Part shown: positions 36,075-50,471 of the stretch, one piece after another
Numbering within the stretch: the first letter of the stretch is position 1
How the letters are laid out: each line of letters starts with the position of its first letter
From: Eriocheir sinensis
Lineage: Eukaryota; Arthropoda; Malacostraca; Decapoda; Varunidae
Length of the DNA stretch: 64,000 bases
Assembly: GCF_024679095.1 (NCBI RefSeq)
Contig: NC_066562.1
Location: 3,984,632 to 4,048,631 of the forward strand
Direction of reading: 5' to 3'
The notes under the pieces: model-generated
Seen by the model: the letters and a program-made list of their open reading frames with translations, nothing else
Databases searched by the model: none
What the model was told of the DNA's origin: nothing
Translations under genes and position numbers: made by a program

Positions 36075-36820
36075 ATGAACAAATAGCTAATATATTTTTA
36101 AAAGGTTCATGCACAAGGGAGCAAAAAGGGAAAGAAAATAATCAAGAAGGATGAAAAAGATTTGAAAGGACAAAAAGGGATTCACTAGCCTAGCCTAAAC
36201 TTTATATACTTGAATACGAAGCTAATATATTCTTAAAAGGTTCATAAACAAGGTAGCAAAAAGTGAGAGAATAATCAAGAAGGAAATATATAATAAGGCG
36301 AAAATAAGAAATGGAATGAAAAAAGGGGTCAACTAGCCTAGCCTAAACTTTATATACTTGACCACAAAGCTAATATATTCTTAAAAGGTTCATATAGAAG
36401 TGTGCAAAAAGGGAAACTGAATAATCAAGAAGGAAATATATAATGGGGTAAAATAGAGGAATGGAATGAAAAAAGGGATGAACTAGCCTAGCCTAAACTT
36501 TCTACACTTGAACACAAAGCTAATATATTCTTAAAAGGTTCATATTTAGGTGTGCAGAAAGGGAAAGAGAATGATCAACAAGGAAATATAAGAGGATGAG
36601 AAAGAGGAAGGAAAGCAAACAAAGGGTTAATCCAAAATAGCCTACTCCTCCTTCTCCTTGCTATTATTGTTTATCATCAAATTCCAGGTATTATATCAAA
36701 TTTGGATACAGAAACATAGGCTAATATATTCTTAAGGCGTTCATATATAAGTGTGCAGAAAGGGGAAGAGAATAAGCAAGAAGGAAATATATGAGGATGA
36801 GAAAGAGTAAATAAAGGGAT
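36075..36820. repeat. Degenerate about 145-200-bp tandem repeat
   Basis: About five units, marked by GCTAATATATTCTTAAAAGG at about 36085, 36222, 36368, 36518 and 36719. Each is followed by AATCAAGAAGG and, mostly, ACTAGCCTAGCCTAAACTTT. Confidence 0.8.
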
Positions 36821-37200
36821 AATTCAAAATAGCCTACTCCTCCCTCTTCTCTCCTGTTGCTCCATTTCTTTCCACAACCTTCCTTATCTTCACTACTTGG
36901 CTTCCCTTCTTCCTCTCCAGCCTCCTTCACTTCCCTCTTCCTATGAACTAACCTTCCTTATCAACTTACTTTATTATCTTTCTTCATCATCTTTCTTTAT
37001 CTTCACTAATCAGCCTTCTTCCATCTCCTTAGACTCCTTCATTTCCCTTTTCCTTTAAACATTACCCTTTCTTTATCAACTTCCTCTATCATCACTACCC
37101 TATCTCACTCTATCTTCCCTATCCTCCTTCATCTCCATTATCCCTTTCCCTTCTCCTTTCCTTCTTTTATTAATTCCATCCTCGTCCCTCATAGCCTACT

Positions 37201-37205
<5 letters not shown>

Positions 37206-37250
<45 letters not shown>
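37206..37250. repeat. (CT)n microsatellite
   Basis: A CT run closing a pyrimidine-rich stretch at about 36830-37300 that holds no gene. Confidence 0.95.
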
Positions 37251-37253
<3 letters not shown>

Positions 37254-37379
37254 GCTTATTTCCTTCCCTTATCTTTTCTTTTTCTCCGTTAATGCCCAAT
37301 CTCTCTAACTAAACATGATATAAACTCTGTCTATTCTTCCCTGCGTTGTGTCCTGACTGAGTTTTGTAAATATATAAAA

Positions 37380-37885
37380 AAAAGAGTAAACAAAGAGGGA
37401 TGGCAGTAATTAAAGAGCAAGGCAAGACTCTTAGTAATGAGTTTAGCTTCAACAAAATAAAGATGTTAGCTAGAACTGATTTACTAACAGAGTGGTGGAT
37501 GAGTGGAACGGGCTTGGCAGTCATGTGGTGAGTGCCAATACGATAATCTTCAAGGAAAAATTACATAAACCTAACCTGACCTAACCAAACTATATCCTAA
37601 TCTCACCTGACATGCCTCCCAAGATGTCCATATACGATATTCTAACCTAGGCCTACATGAACATTTTTTTAAGTTTCCCTAGTTTCCCGGAAGCTATTAG
37701 TCACTGCACTGCATTCAGATAAATACAATACTCCACAAAGTCAGTATTAACCTCAAGCGAGATGTTTAACCTTATTTTCAAAACATAGTGGAAGATGAAT
37801 GACTGGATAACTAAGATAGATGTTATGTAGGTTTGCAAAAGCTCTCCTGATGAAGTATGATCTTGTGTTCTTATGTTCTCTCAAT
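37380..37885 (+). mobile_element. CR1-like LINE 3' end remnant
   Basis: From 37486 the plus strand encodes NRVVDEWNGLGSHVVSANTI, then IFKEKLHK and a stop near 37586. This is the usual C-terminal end of CR1/Jockey-group polyproteins. The 3' region ends in CTTGTGTTCTTATGTTCT, the same kind of tail as the minus-strand LINE at 29693. The 5' part is missing. Confidence 0.7.
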
Positions 37886-38299
37886 CCCTTTCCTCTTTAT
37901 TTCCTCTTATAAATTTTACCGCCATCCATCTGGTTTCTTTTCACACTTTTAAGCAGAGACTCGCCTAAATATTTTCTCCACACTCTTTCATCTCTCGTTT
38001 GTCCGTCATTCCCTCCCTCTCTGGCTATCTTTCCTCCATCTATCTCTATCATCTCCCTACAGTTACCCTTCCTCCCTCCCTCCATCTCTCCCTTTCTTCC
38101 ATCTCTCTCTCCCTTCATCACTTCGTTCCCTTGCTCTCTCCCACACACTCACGTTTTCTCTCACACGTTTAAAGGGAGAATGAAAGTAAATATGTTAGTC
38201 TCCCCTTTTACCTTACTTCCTTTTCTATATTTCTTTCCTTCTTAACGATATACCTCCATTCCTACCTCTCTTCCCTTCCTCATTCCTTTCCCTTCCTAA

Positions 38300-38997
<698 letters not shown>

Positions 38998-39583
38998 GAA
39001 GGGGGACTGTGCTGGGTACCGTGAAAGTTGCGTGTGTTTTTGAGTTAGATATTAATTAAAATAAAATAAAGTTGATATGTCGATTTGCGAGAGGAAATAT
39101 AGGAGTAGATAAAAGGTACTAATATTTTGTCGTTCGTGATTTTTGTTGTTTAATAGAAAAGGCGCCCGCATGTTAGATAATTAAGATGAAACGAAGGAAT
39201 GAAATTGGAATGAAACTGAAACATGTTGGAAATTCCTTTGTTGAATGTTAGTGAAAAGGAGAATTTTAACTTAGAAGCAGAAAAATGTGAAAAATCATTA
39301 TATACAAAAAGAAAAAAAAGAGCAATACGAGAGATAAAAAAAAAATAGATACAAAAGAGAATATGATGAATTTGAAGATGAAGGAATAAAAAGGGAATAA
39401 ATTAAAAAAATACAAATAAATTAATAGATAAGAAATGAAAGCTTAAAAAAAATTATGCATCTCTTCTTTTGTGTATTTATGTGAAGGAAAAAGAGGAAGA
39501 GAAGAAGGAGGAGGAGGAGGAGGAGGAGGAGGAGGGCGCTGCCAACAATGAATAAATTTGTTGATATCTTGCTTCCTATTAAT

Positions 39584-39587
<4 letters not shown>

Positions 39588-39674
<87 letters not shown>

Positions 39675-40900
39675 ATGATTACGGTTGTTACTTTTAATCG
39701 TCTTCATCAACATTCAATTCATCCACTTTTATTTTATCTTTTTTCTTTTGTTATTTTCTTCTTTTTCTTCCTTTTCTTTATCTTAGTTTTCTTCTTCTTC
39801 TTCTTCTTCTTACTCTTCTTCTTTTCTTTCTTCTTCTTCTTCTTCTTCTTCTTCCTTTTCTTCTTTTTCTTCTTTTTCTTCTTCTTCTTTTTCTTCTTAT
39901 TTACATTCTCTTCCTCTTTCTTGCTTTCCTTTCTTGTAGCTATTCTCCTCCTCCTCCTCCTCCTCCTCTTCCTCCTCCTCCTCCTCTTTTATTCTTTTAC
40001 TTGCATTCTTCCATTTTCCTCCTCCTCTTCCTTCTGCATAATTTATCTTCCTTCTTTCAATAATTCTTCTTCCTTTGATACTTCAGTCTTCCTCCTCCTC
40101 CTCCTCCTCCTCCTCCTCTAAAATCTAGTGATCCCATCTTCTTTAAATCACTACCTTCCTCCTCCTCCTCCTCCTCCTCCTGTCTCTTACACCTGTTCAC
40201 TCTTCTTATTCTATTTTTCAGTGATTATTGCTCCTCCTCCTCCTCCTCTTCCTCCTCCTCCTCCTCCTCCTCTTCCTCCTCCTCCTCCTCCAGCTATATT
40301 TCCTCACCTCATCTTCCTTCTTCCTCTCCTCCTACTTCTTATTTGTATCTTCTACCTCCTCCTCCTCCTCCTCCTCTTGGTCTTCTTATTTCCCCTCTCC
40401 CCTTCCCCCTCCTCCTTGCCTCCTTATCTTCTTTTCTCTCTCCCCCTCCTCCTCCTCCTCCTCCTCCATCTTCCTCTCCTCCTCAATATTATCTCCTCCA
40501 CCAAATATATCTCCTCTCCTCACCTCTCCTCCTCCTCCAACTTCTATTAATCCTCCTTCATCCTCTTCCATTTCCTCCTCCACTTCCTCTTCCATCTGCT
40601 CCACTTCCTCCTCATCTTCCATTTTTTTCCTTCTTTCATTCCTTCTTCTTCTCTTTTTTCTCTTCTTCCTTCTCTTCTTCCTCCTCCTTTTCCTCTTCTA
40701 TTCCATCTCCTTTTCATCCTCTTTTATTTATTTATTCGTCTCTTACTTTCTTTCTCCTCCTCCTCGTCTTCCTCCTCTTTCTCCTCCTCTTCCTCCTCCT
40801 CCTCGTTTGCTTCCACCTCCTCCATCCCTTCTCCTCCTCATCTTTCTCGTTTGTTGTTGTTGCTGTTGTTGTTCTTGTTCATCTTGTTCTTCTTGTTCTT
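39588..40900. repeat. (CT)n and (CTT)n/(CTC)n polypyrimidine region
   Basis: (CT)n at about 39588-39670 is followed by about 1.2 kb of CTT and CTC triplet runs. The two overlapping long frames rich in L, S, F and P are triplet-repeat translations. Confidence 0.9.
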
Positions 40901-40929
40901 GTTGTTCTTATTATTATTATTCCTACTAC

Positions 40930-41035
40930 TGTTTCGAATCGAGTAATCCGTCACTACAACAACCTTCCTGCAAAAGTGTTCAGTGCGGAACGATCAACGC
41001 CTTTAAAAATCGCATTGACTCACTTTTTTTTTTTT
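40930..41035 (+). mobile_element. LINE C-terminal remnant with frameshift
   Basis: NRVIRHYNNLPAKVFSA (from about 40937) and TINAFKNRIDSLF (from 40990) are consecutive parts of a non-LTR polyprotein C-terminus, now in two different frames. A T-run follows. Confidence 0.7.
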
Positions 41036-41119
41036 AACCCCCGTCAAGAGTGAAGTGAACGGCCCCTCGCGTACGACTGCAAGGGCTTTAAACTCATACA
41101 CACACACACACACACACAC

Positions 41120-41300
41120 ACATTTAACAAAGCTTTCATAGAGGTTTGGGGGGATTTTCACGGGTAGTCTTATGACCCTGGTGGTAGTCTGACCCTTCTT
41201 CTGTATCATAAATGTGAAGAAACAAATTTAAACCCGATTAACCATCTTTTTGGACTTTGGAATTAGTTGATGTGAGATTCGGAAGCGTCTGAGAACACTG
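41120..41300 (-). repeat. Inverted partial copy of the 105-bp family element
   Basis: Minus-strand sequence reads ATACAGAAGAAGGGTCAGAC then ACTACCACCAGGGTCATAAG, with the same kind of head region (GGTTAATCGGGTTTAAAT) as loci B and D. It lies head-to-head with the direct array at 41441-41870. Confidence 0.75.
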
Positions 41301-41389
41301 GCCTTGAGAAACGTTCATAACAAGAGCCACAAACGTTTGATAATACTAATGTTCGATCGCTATTTCACACGCTTCCATCTCTCTCATCA

Positions 41390-41878
41390 GCTATTTCCAA
41401 AGGCCGTAAAGGAGGTCAATCGGGTTCTAATGAGTGTTTCTTTAGGTTCATGGTGCAGAGGAAGGGTCAGACTACCACCAGGGTCATAAAACTACCCCTG
41501 GAAATGCCCACAACTCCTACGAAAGCCTTGTCAAATGTGTGTTTCTTTAGGTTCACGGTACAGAAGAAGGATCAGACTACCAGCAGGGTCATGGAACTAC
41601 CCCTGGAAATGCCCACAACTCCTAGGAAAGCCTTGTCAAATGTGTGTTTCTTTAGCTTCACGGTACAGAGGAAGGGTCAAACTACCACCAGGGTCATGAA
41701 ACTACCCCTGCAAATGCCCACAACTCCTAGGAAAGCCTTGTCAAATGTGTGTTTCTTTAGCTTCACGGTACAGAGGAAGGGTCAGACTACCATCAGGGTC
41801 ATGAAACTCCCCCTGGAAATGCCCACAACTCCTAGGAAAGTCAAGTCAAATATGTGTGTTTTGGCCGTCGAAATGTAA
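41390..41878 (+). repeat. 105-bp tandem repeat family, locus D
   Basis: A head (GTCAATCGGGTTCTAATGAG) is followed by four units starting near 41455, 41560, 41665 and 41770. One frame remains open across all units. Units differ by point changes (KKDQTTSRVM, RKGQTTTRVM) but keep the 105-base length. Confidence 0.85.
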
Positions 41879-41959
41879 GAGTCTCCCCCTAAATCACTAA
41901 AGCTGTCAGCCTTGTTATGGGCCAATAGACTTTATGATAGCTGTTCTTTTTTATGTTTC

Positions 41960-42501
41960 TGTGTTTTCATATTTAATCCTCTTCCTCCTTCTCTTCTTCT
42001 TCCTCCTCCTCCTCCTCCTCCTCTTCCTTCTTCTTGTCTGCTTCATTTCGTATTCCTCCTCCATATTCTTCTAACTTTTTTTTTTCTCCTCTTCTTCTTC
42101 TTCCTCCTCCTTCTCCTTCCTTTTATTTGTCTCCTCACTAATAATGCAACTCCTCCTCCTCCTCCTTCTTCTTCTTCCTTCTCCTCCTCCTCCTTCCTCC
42201 TTCTCCTCCTCCTCCTCCTCCTTCCACCTCCTTATCCTCCTCCTCCTCCTCCTCCTCCTCTTCTTTATCTATCTTTATTGACTTCTCTCTTGATTCTCTT
42301 CTTCCTCTTCTCTTTATCTTCTTAATAATGTTCGTCTTCCTCCTCCTCCTCCTCCTCCTCTTTTCCTCTTCCTCCATTTTGCTTTCCTCATCCATTTTCT
42401 CTGCTTCTTCTTTTCCTCCTCTCTCCTCTCCTCCTCCTCCTCCTCCTCCTCCTCCATCTTCCCCATCTTACAAGTAACTTAGCAATAACTTCCTAAAAAT
42501 C

Positions 42502-42549
<48 letters not shown>

Positions 42550-42638
42550 CTTCTTTGTCAGTCTTCCCGTTTTCCTTTTTCTTTTTTTCTTCATTTTTCT
42601 TTATTTTCTTCCTAACCTTTTTTTCCCCTTTTGTCCTT

Positions 42639-42676
<38 letters not shown>

Positions 42677-42831
42677 ACTACTATTATTATTATTATTATT
42701 TCATTGCTATGGGATTTTGTTCATAGATATTTTGTTAACATATAATTTAGTAACAGACAGACAGACAGACAGACAGCGTTATCAGGTTCCTCGAGGGGGG
42801 GAGGAGGGAGATAGTTCAGGTGGAGATAAAG

Positions 42832-42890
<59 letters not shown>

Positions 42891-43260
42891 CTTTGTCAAT
42901 ACTCTCCGTTTCCCTTCATCTCATCCATGTTTTCTCCTCCTCCTCCTCTCCTCCTCCTCCTCCTCCTGTTTTCATATCCTGTTCCACAACCAATACCATC
43001 TCCTCCTCCTCCTCTTCTTCCTCCTCCTCCTCCTCCTCCTTCTGCTTATCTGATTTCTCTTATCCTATTCCTCCTCCCCCCTCCTTATCCATCTTATCTA
43101 TTTCTTCCTCCTTCTCTTCTTCTTCCTCCTCCTCCTCCTCCTTCTCCTCTTCCTCCTGCTCTTCCTTCTTCCAATTTTACTCGTTCCCTCACCTCACATT
43201 ACTCCTCCTCCTCCTCCTCTCTTCTTTGTCTTCCTCTTCTCATATATATTTTTTCTCTCA
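41960..43260. repeat. CTC/CTT triplet region with (AG)n and (ACT)n
   Basis: Pyrimidine triplets (41970-42460), (AG)n about 42504-42547, ACT triplets about 42641-42675, ATT triplets, a CAGA run at about 42753-42775, (AG)n about 42836-42889, then CTC triplets to 43230. There is no gene. Confidence 0.9.
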
Positions 43261-43453
43261 TCACTTTCATCTAAATGTGAGTTAGGAAATGAAAAGGAAG
43301 GAAGATAAGAGAAAAATTATAAAAAAAGAAAACCAGAGAGAGAGAGAGAGAGTAATTTTTCCACTATTTTTTTTTACGTTCAAACTTGTTCACCGCCAGA
43401 GGAAAGTTTTGAGCTAACTTTGGGAGAGTATTGATCAGGGAGAGTGACGGGCT

Positions 43454-43840
<387 letters not shown>

Positions 43841-44247
43841 CTCCACCATTCAGTTTTAATCATCAGCTTCAAAAAGAGAGAAAAAAACAAGTCATTTAAC
43901 GAACAAATCATCAATAGAAATCAAGGAAAATAAAGAAAACAACAAAGAAAATTATAATAAAAGAAAAAAAAGCAAGATAAAATGATGAAATAATGATAAT
44001 AATGAGATAATAAAAGTGATTGGAAAAGTAAATACAGATAAAGGGTTGTAGAGTTAATTAAATGGACTCAGGTAATTAATAAAGGGAAAATCTCAGGTAA
44101 TTGGGACGTATTTTTTTAAAGGGTCTGCAAAATAAGTCCCACCTGTATTTTTTAAAGGTCTGCAAAATAAGTCGCACCCTTTATTTACCTCAGTTTCTCT
44201 TTAATTGTGAGGATATTAATAGTCCAGAACCCGTTTTCTGTGTGATG

Positions 44248-44661
<414 letters not shown>

Positions 44662-45562
44662 TGAAAGGAGGAAAGAAAAATCTCTAAAAAAATGTTTGAC
44701 CAATTTTTATTTTCTCTTTCTCTCCCTTCCGCTCTTCCTCCATTTTCTCTTCCTTTTTTCCTCTTCTCTCCATTCCTCCTCTTTTTCCTCTCTCCTTTAT
44801 TTTCTCCTCTCTTTCCTTCTTTCTTTCCTCTTTTTCCTCTTTTTCTTGTCTTCCCTCCTTTCTTCCTCTCTCCTCTTCCTTCCTTCTTTCCTTCTATCTT
44901 CTTCCTCCTCCTCCTCCTCCTCCTCCATTAATGTTTCATCTTTCTCTCTTCCGCTTCATCTACTAATCCATTTTTCGTCCTCTCCTCCTCCTCCTCCTCC
45001 TCCTCCTCCTCCTCTTCCTCCATCTAACCTCTAACCCTTTCTTATCTTCCTATACCCTTTACTTTCCTCCTCTTCCTCCTCCTCCTCTTTCTCCTTTTCC
45101 TCTTTCTCCTCCTCTTCCATTTTTCTCTTTTTCCTCTTCTTCTTTAACTCACTACTTATTTTCGTTTCCTCTTCCTCTTCCTCCTCTTCTTCGACCATTT
45201 ATTTTTCCTATCCCTCTTCCTCCCCCTCCCCCTCCCTCCTCCTCCCCCTCCCCCTCCCTCCTCTTCTTCGTAAGGCCATAACTAGGAAGCTTTATTAGTA
45301 AACTTCATGTATTTTGTGTTCCTTTTTTTGTTCATTCTTCGTCAAATTCGCGTCCTTTGTTTGCTGTGCAGGCGCCGGGGAGAAGGATTAGGGCGGGGCG
45401 TGAAGGAGCTAACCCACAAGGCGGCGGGAGAGAGGAAAACACGCCTTGTGGATGAGGGGAATAAGGGCGGGAATGAAGCGTGAGGGGGAAGGTGTCGGTG
45501 AGGAGAGTGTGTGTTGAAGGGGTGAAGGTAAGGATGAATCTTTAACTGTGTTGTCTTGTGTT

Positions 45563-45634
<72 letters not shown>
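45563..45634. repeat. (AG)n microsatellite
   Basis: A pure AG run of about 70 bases bordering the GC-rich island. Confidence 0.95.
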
Positions 45635-45635
<1 letters not shown>

Positions 45636-45749
45636 GAGGGGGGGAGGGGCATTGTTATGTGTCTCAATCCATCCTGTCTCTCTTCTTGCCTCCCTCTTTC
45701 TCTCTCTCAGCGACTCCTCCAGTTAAGGTAAGAAGGAAGGAAGGAGGGA

Positions 45750-47140
45750 GGGGTGAGGGGTGAGGGTCGTGCGGGGCCGCGAGGGAGAGGATGCTTGATG
45801 CTGTGAATCAATAGCTGTTGTGGTTTGTGACTGACTCACAAGTTTCCTGTTTCCTGCCCCTCACAACTTGTGTCCGCGCCCCGCCGCCCGTGCCCCACCG
45901 TGCCCGCCCCGCCCCGCTCGGCCCCGCCCCGCCCCGGCCCCGCAGCGTGCCCCTCACAGCTCCCCTCGCCACAGCTCGTGAGGGGAAACTATCTACCGTC
46001 GTGCGCCCGCCACCCGCGCGGGTCCCATTCACAGCACAGCACGGCACAGCACCCCTCGCAGCCCTGCACAGCCCCCAGCACAGCCCCCACAGCAAACACA
46101 GCACCCCACACACGCCCAGGGCCTGCCCAGCACGCCCGGGGCCCGCCGCCGCGGCCCTGGCGGGCGTGGGCCCCGCACGCCGCCCCCCGTGGCCGCAGCA
46201 CAAGTTTGCCGACACACTCACACAACTTGTCGCCGTATCAATATTTACGCTCGTGGCGCCTCACCTGCTGCTGCCGCGGGCCACTCCGCGGCTCTGCTGC
46301 GCCTCACTGGCGGCCGCGGCGCCGTTTTTGCCGTCGGGACACACCTGAAGCCATGCCCAAAAGCCACACACGATTAAATCTTGGAAAGTTGTGCGACTCA
46401 GAAAAAGTTTGCTGACTTTACTTGCCAAGTCTGGAAAGATGGCTGGGCCGCACGCATGCCAGCTGCGGGCGGCACCTCGCACTATTTTACGGCCCCTCCC
46501 GCGGCGCTCTGGCCCCGCCGCGGCCTGCCCCACGCCCGGCCTGTTTTCGCTGGTGCCAGGGCCGCTGGCCTGCCGCCTGCCGTGCCCTGCAGGCCAAGCA
46601 AACACACGATATTAAACTTTTACTAAAACGCTACCCGGCACCTCGCCGCGGCCCCACAATGCTCTGCGCACTCGCCAATCGATAGGGGCGCGATTTCCCT
46701 TAATTTGAAGTTGGACGTAAGTTTTGAAACAATGTCATTAAGCCTTGAGGGGCGGCGGGCCGGGGCGCCCCGGGCTGGCCTGGCGCGGGGCAGGGCGCGG
46801 GCACGCGGCGGGGCGCGGCGGGGCAGGTCGGGGCACGGAACACCTCGGATCAGGAGCCACAACGCAGCAGCCAACTTTCGGCCGCGGCGCACACACGCAC
46901 GCACACACGCCACACACGCACACCACAACACCGGCACACGCAACACAAACCCAAACTTGTACAACTCATCCCAGGACGGGGGAAAAAACGCCAACTCAAA
47001 AACGACTTGAGGAATAACGGAGGGAAGGCGGGAAAGTGTTAATGAGACTTTGGCAAATTCCGTGACGCGGCGCATCCTCGGTGCGCACCCCCCCCCTGCT
47101 GCCCCCCGCCCCCCTGCCCCCCCTGCAATGCCCGGGCGAG
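45750..47140. other. GC-rich island, no gene assigned
   Basis: This is a strongly GC-rich block in an otherwise low-GC or simple-repeat window, with frequent CpG, CCCGCCCC-type GC boxes and short GCACA repeats (about 46030-46110). Open frames on both strands overlap each other and look compositional (A, P, R, G). It may be a promoter or first-exon region of an unseen gene. No convincing start, splice or conserved motif was found. Confidence 0.5.
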
Positions 47141-47147
47141 GGGAGGG

Positions 47148-47149
<2 letters not shown>

Positions 47150-47186
<37 letters not shown>

Positions 47187-47283
47187 GGGGAGGTTGGAGT
47201 ATTATGAGAAAAATAGTTCGAGAAAGATAAATTATAGAAATGAGGAAAGTAAGAGGAAAAATTTGTAATGGGAAGAGAAGCAT

Positions 47284-47330
<47 letters not shown>

Positions 47331-47920
47331 CTGCTGACGTCATCCATAAAATCAGCAAATAATACGGTGAATCAAGGTCGTGAAACAGTATATGATTTGA
47401 CCTCCATGACTGACATCTTCCTCTTCTTCTTCTTCTTCTTCTTCTTCTTCTTCTTCTTCATGCTTGTGTTGTTTTGGTCATCATATTTGTTTTTCTTCTT
47501 CTTTTTCTTCTTTTTTTCTTCTTCTTTCATCTATTTCTTCTTCTTCCTCTTCTTCCCTCTTTCTTCTCTTTTCTCCTGTCTCTTTTTTTTCTTTTTCATA
47601 TTATTCTATTTCTTTATTTCTTTGTTCTTTCCTTTTCAGCTATCATCATCATCATCATCATCATCATCTCCTTTTTCCTCTTCTTCTTCTTCTTCTTCTA
47701 TCTCTTTCTTTCCTCTTCTCTCTTATCTTATACGACCCTTTCTTTTCACTCCTCTACCTCAATCTTACTTTCCTTTTCTATCTTTCATTCTTCCTTATTC
47801 TTCCTCTTCTTCCTTATCTCCTCCTCCTCCTTCATCTTCATCTTTCTACCTATCTTTTCAACATTGAGTCCTCGATATCTCCTCCTCCTCCTCCTCCTCC
47901 TCCTCCTCCTCCTAAGTAAT
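47150..47920. repeat. (AG)n runs and CTT/CTC triplet region
   Basis: AG runs at about 47152-47182 and 47285-47328, CTT triplets about 47420-47458, an ATC run at about 47642-47668, and CTC triplets about 47880-47912. Confidence 0.9.
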
Positions 47921-48029
47921 AGCGGATGACAAGATACACAAGTTCGTTTTCTCTTAAGATTTATCGAGTCAGAGAAAAGAAAGAAAACGGGGAAAGGGAG
48001 CAACAGGTAATGACTAAGAGGGGAGGCTT

Positions 48030-48030
48030 T

Positions 48031-48067
<37 letters not shown>

Positions 48068-48310
48068 TGATGGCGTTGGGAGGGATGTTTGTGTGTTTTT
48101 TTTTGTTTTTTTTATTGTTTGTTTGTTTGTTTGGTGGTGGTGGTGGTGGTTGTGGTGGTGTTTTTGATGTTTTTGTTTTTGTTCTTTTTGTTTTTTTGTT
48201 TTTCTTTTTTCGTTTCCTTATTATTTTTATTTTTCCTTTTTTTTCATTCTCCTTCTTCTTCTCTTTCTCTTCTCTCTCCTTCTTCTTCTTCTTCTTCTTC
48301 TTAGTAATGC
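48030..48310. repeat. (CA)n, (TGG)n and T-rich region
   Basis: A CA run (48033-48065) is followed by GTT/GGT-rich and T-rich sequence and CTT triplets to 48303. The 48310-48700 stretch is complex but I recognise nothing in it. Confidence 0.8.
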
Positions 48311-48879
48311 AAGAAGATTCGAACTGGTGGCGATCTGAAAGTAGATTAAAAGTTGGTATATGGTAAAAAAAAATCCTGTTACGAATTGTTTCAAAAGCTT
48401 TCTAAAGGGAGGAAAATGAAGCTATAGGACATTAGTTTGAAGGAGTTAGAGCGGTCACCCCTCTTCGGCACAGCTGAATGTAGGCGTTATTCCAGCAGGA
48501 CGGAAAGATAGATGTTGAAAAGCAGAGACGAAAGAGTGACCAGGCAGCAGGGAAGCACAGTTTTAAGGATAATAGGATTGTTGTTGTTGTTCAAAGCACC
48601 GTTGCCAGATTATCGTACTCAGAGCCTCGTATTTACCTGTTTCTGAGCCATAGCCATTGCCAAAGAAACACCAATAACTAACTACTTTAACGATAACTTT
48701 ATATGAAGGCAGTTATTGGGGTCGACGAGGCAGTTTTAGGTCGGAAATCGGGAAACATAGGAGGCTGAGTACGACAATCTGGCAACACAGGTTCAAAGAT
48801 TGCTCCCTCCATATAGCGGGGGGCACGGACCTTTGCCAATGGATGCATGCACAAGACTTCCCACCTAAGCTCAGCCCTA

Positions 48880-49200
48880 TGCCGTCCCACTTCCTTTTGC
48901 AAGAGTTAACCAGTAGTATCCATTCTTTCATCTCTTTATCTGAAAAGAATATATTGAACAGACTTCCTTCGTCAGTAATTCCTTCTTCTCAAACTCCCCC
49001 CCTTCCCCACCCCCTATGATGTTCCCCTTCCTAATATAAGAGTTAAGCAGCACCTCCATTCTTTTATATCTTCCACTGAAACACTATACTGATCAGACTT
49101 GCTTCGTCCTTTCTTCTTAAACTCACCCCAACGCTGTCCCCCTTCCTAATGCAAGAGGTAACCAGCGCCTTCATTCTTTCATCTCTTCCAATTTATATTA
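48880..49200. repeat. Degenerate about 115-140-bp tandem repeat
   Basis: Three diverged units marked by TTCCTTTTGCAAGAGTTAAC, TTCCTAATATAAGAGTTAAG and TTCCTAATGCAAGAGGTAAC (about 48889, 49028, 49142), each followed by CCATTCTTTCATCTCTT-like sequence. Confidence 0.65.
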
Positions 49201-49657
49201 TAAGAGGCGAATCAGGTAGAAAGGGAGGAGTGCGGACACTATAAGCCGCCTGTCCGTGCAGCCGCCCCCGAACACCGGAGACGCCGAGGAGAACACGACA
49301 GTGAAAGCGATGAGGCGGAAGGAGAAAGCGGAGCAGAGAACTCAGCAGACTATAGTGACGGAGGGGCAGAGGGGGAGGGTAATTAATATCTTAGTCGGCG
49401 CGTCTTTCCTCCTTCAAATGGTCACTCCTCCAGGATATCCTTCGGCGCCTTTCTTGTGGCGGGGCGGGCTGCGGTGTGTTGGGGGGGCGGCGTGTTGCGG
49501 GTTTTTGTTAGTGTTGCGTGTTGCGGTTCTCGTGGGTGTTGCGTGTTGCGGGTTTTGTGGGAGCGACAGGTTGCGGTTTATTTATTTTTTTATTTCTACA
49601 GTATATTTTATTGTTTTTACTTTTTTATTGTTTTATTGATCTCTTCTATTTTATTTC

Positions 49658-49851
<194 letters not shown>

Positions 49852-49861
49852 TGTTTTTTGT

Positions 49862-50001
49862 TTTGAGGGGCCTGGTGATCGGCCCCAACCCGTTGTGACA
49901 CAGGCAAGTGTTTATAGTGGCGCCATCTTGCTTGGCTCGTGCTGCCCTCCGGAATTCATCTTTGATCCTCCGGGTTGACGGGTGGCCTTCAGGACCTGCA
50001 T
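49862..50001 (-). mobile_element. SINE copy (same family as 6602-6745)
   Basis: Read on the minus strand: CCACCCGTCAACCCGGAGGA, then GAATTCCGGAGGGCAGCACG, AGCCAAGCAAGATGGCG and a 3' end near CCCCTCAAAACAAAAAAC. It matches the SINE body at 6625-6745 in order. The tail abuts the AT microsatellite. Confidence 0.75.
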
Positions 50002-50471
50002 CAATGAGAGGTTCTGTTAATCCTGGTCCTGCCGCCGCGGGGCACCGGACGGCGACGTCCACGGTTGGCTTGTGCCTCCTGGCCCAGAGGCGGACCAGGG
50101 CCTGGCGCTCCCATGCCGCCGGGCTGTCCGCGATGAGAAAACCAGACGGGGTCAGCGCGCCCTCAGCCGTCAGCCACGCCTCGTCAGGCTGGGCCATCGC
50201 GGCCCGGCTCTGGTACACGTTCACGCCCTCGCCGGGCAGCCTGAACGCGGCCCGCTACATGTGCGGTCCACTCTTTGCCTCCGGTCAGCTACAACAAGTT
50301 GGCGATGGTGCTGCATCCCGGCCTTGGGCAGGTTAGGACGCTCCCTCGCCGGGGCATGCAGCGGGCAGCGGCTCCATGGTCTTTTCCTCGAAGGGACATA
50401 AACGGGCACAGAACCTGTCTTTTTTAGGACAACTTGAAAACAGGGGCGGCGCTTTGCTTCTGCATTCCGGA

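Noticed and set aside
40228..41053. 269-aa and 236-aa plus-strand frames
   Set aside because: CTC/CTT triplet translation; only the last part reflects a LINE remnant, in a broken frame.
45808..46626. GC-island open frames as genes
   Set aside because: Frames on both strands overlap fully, are Ala/Pro/Arg-rich and lack recognisable domains or splice evidence.
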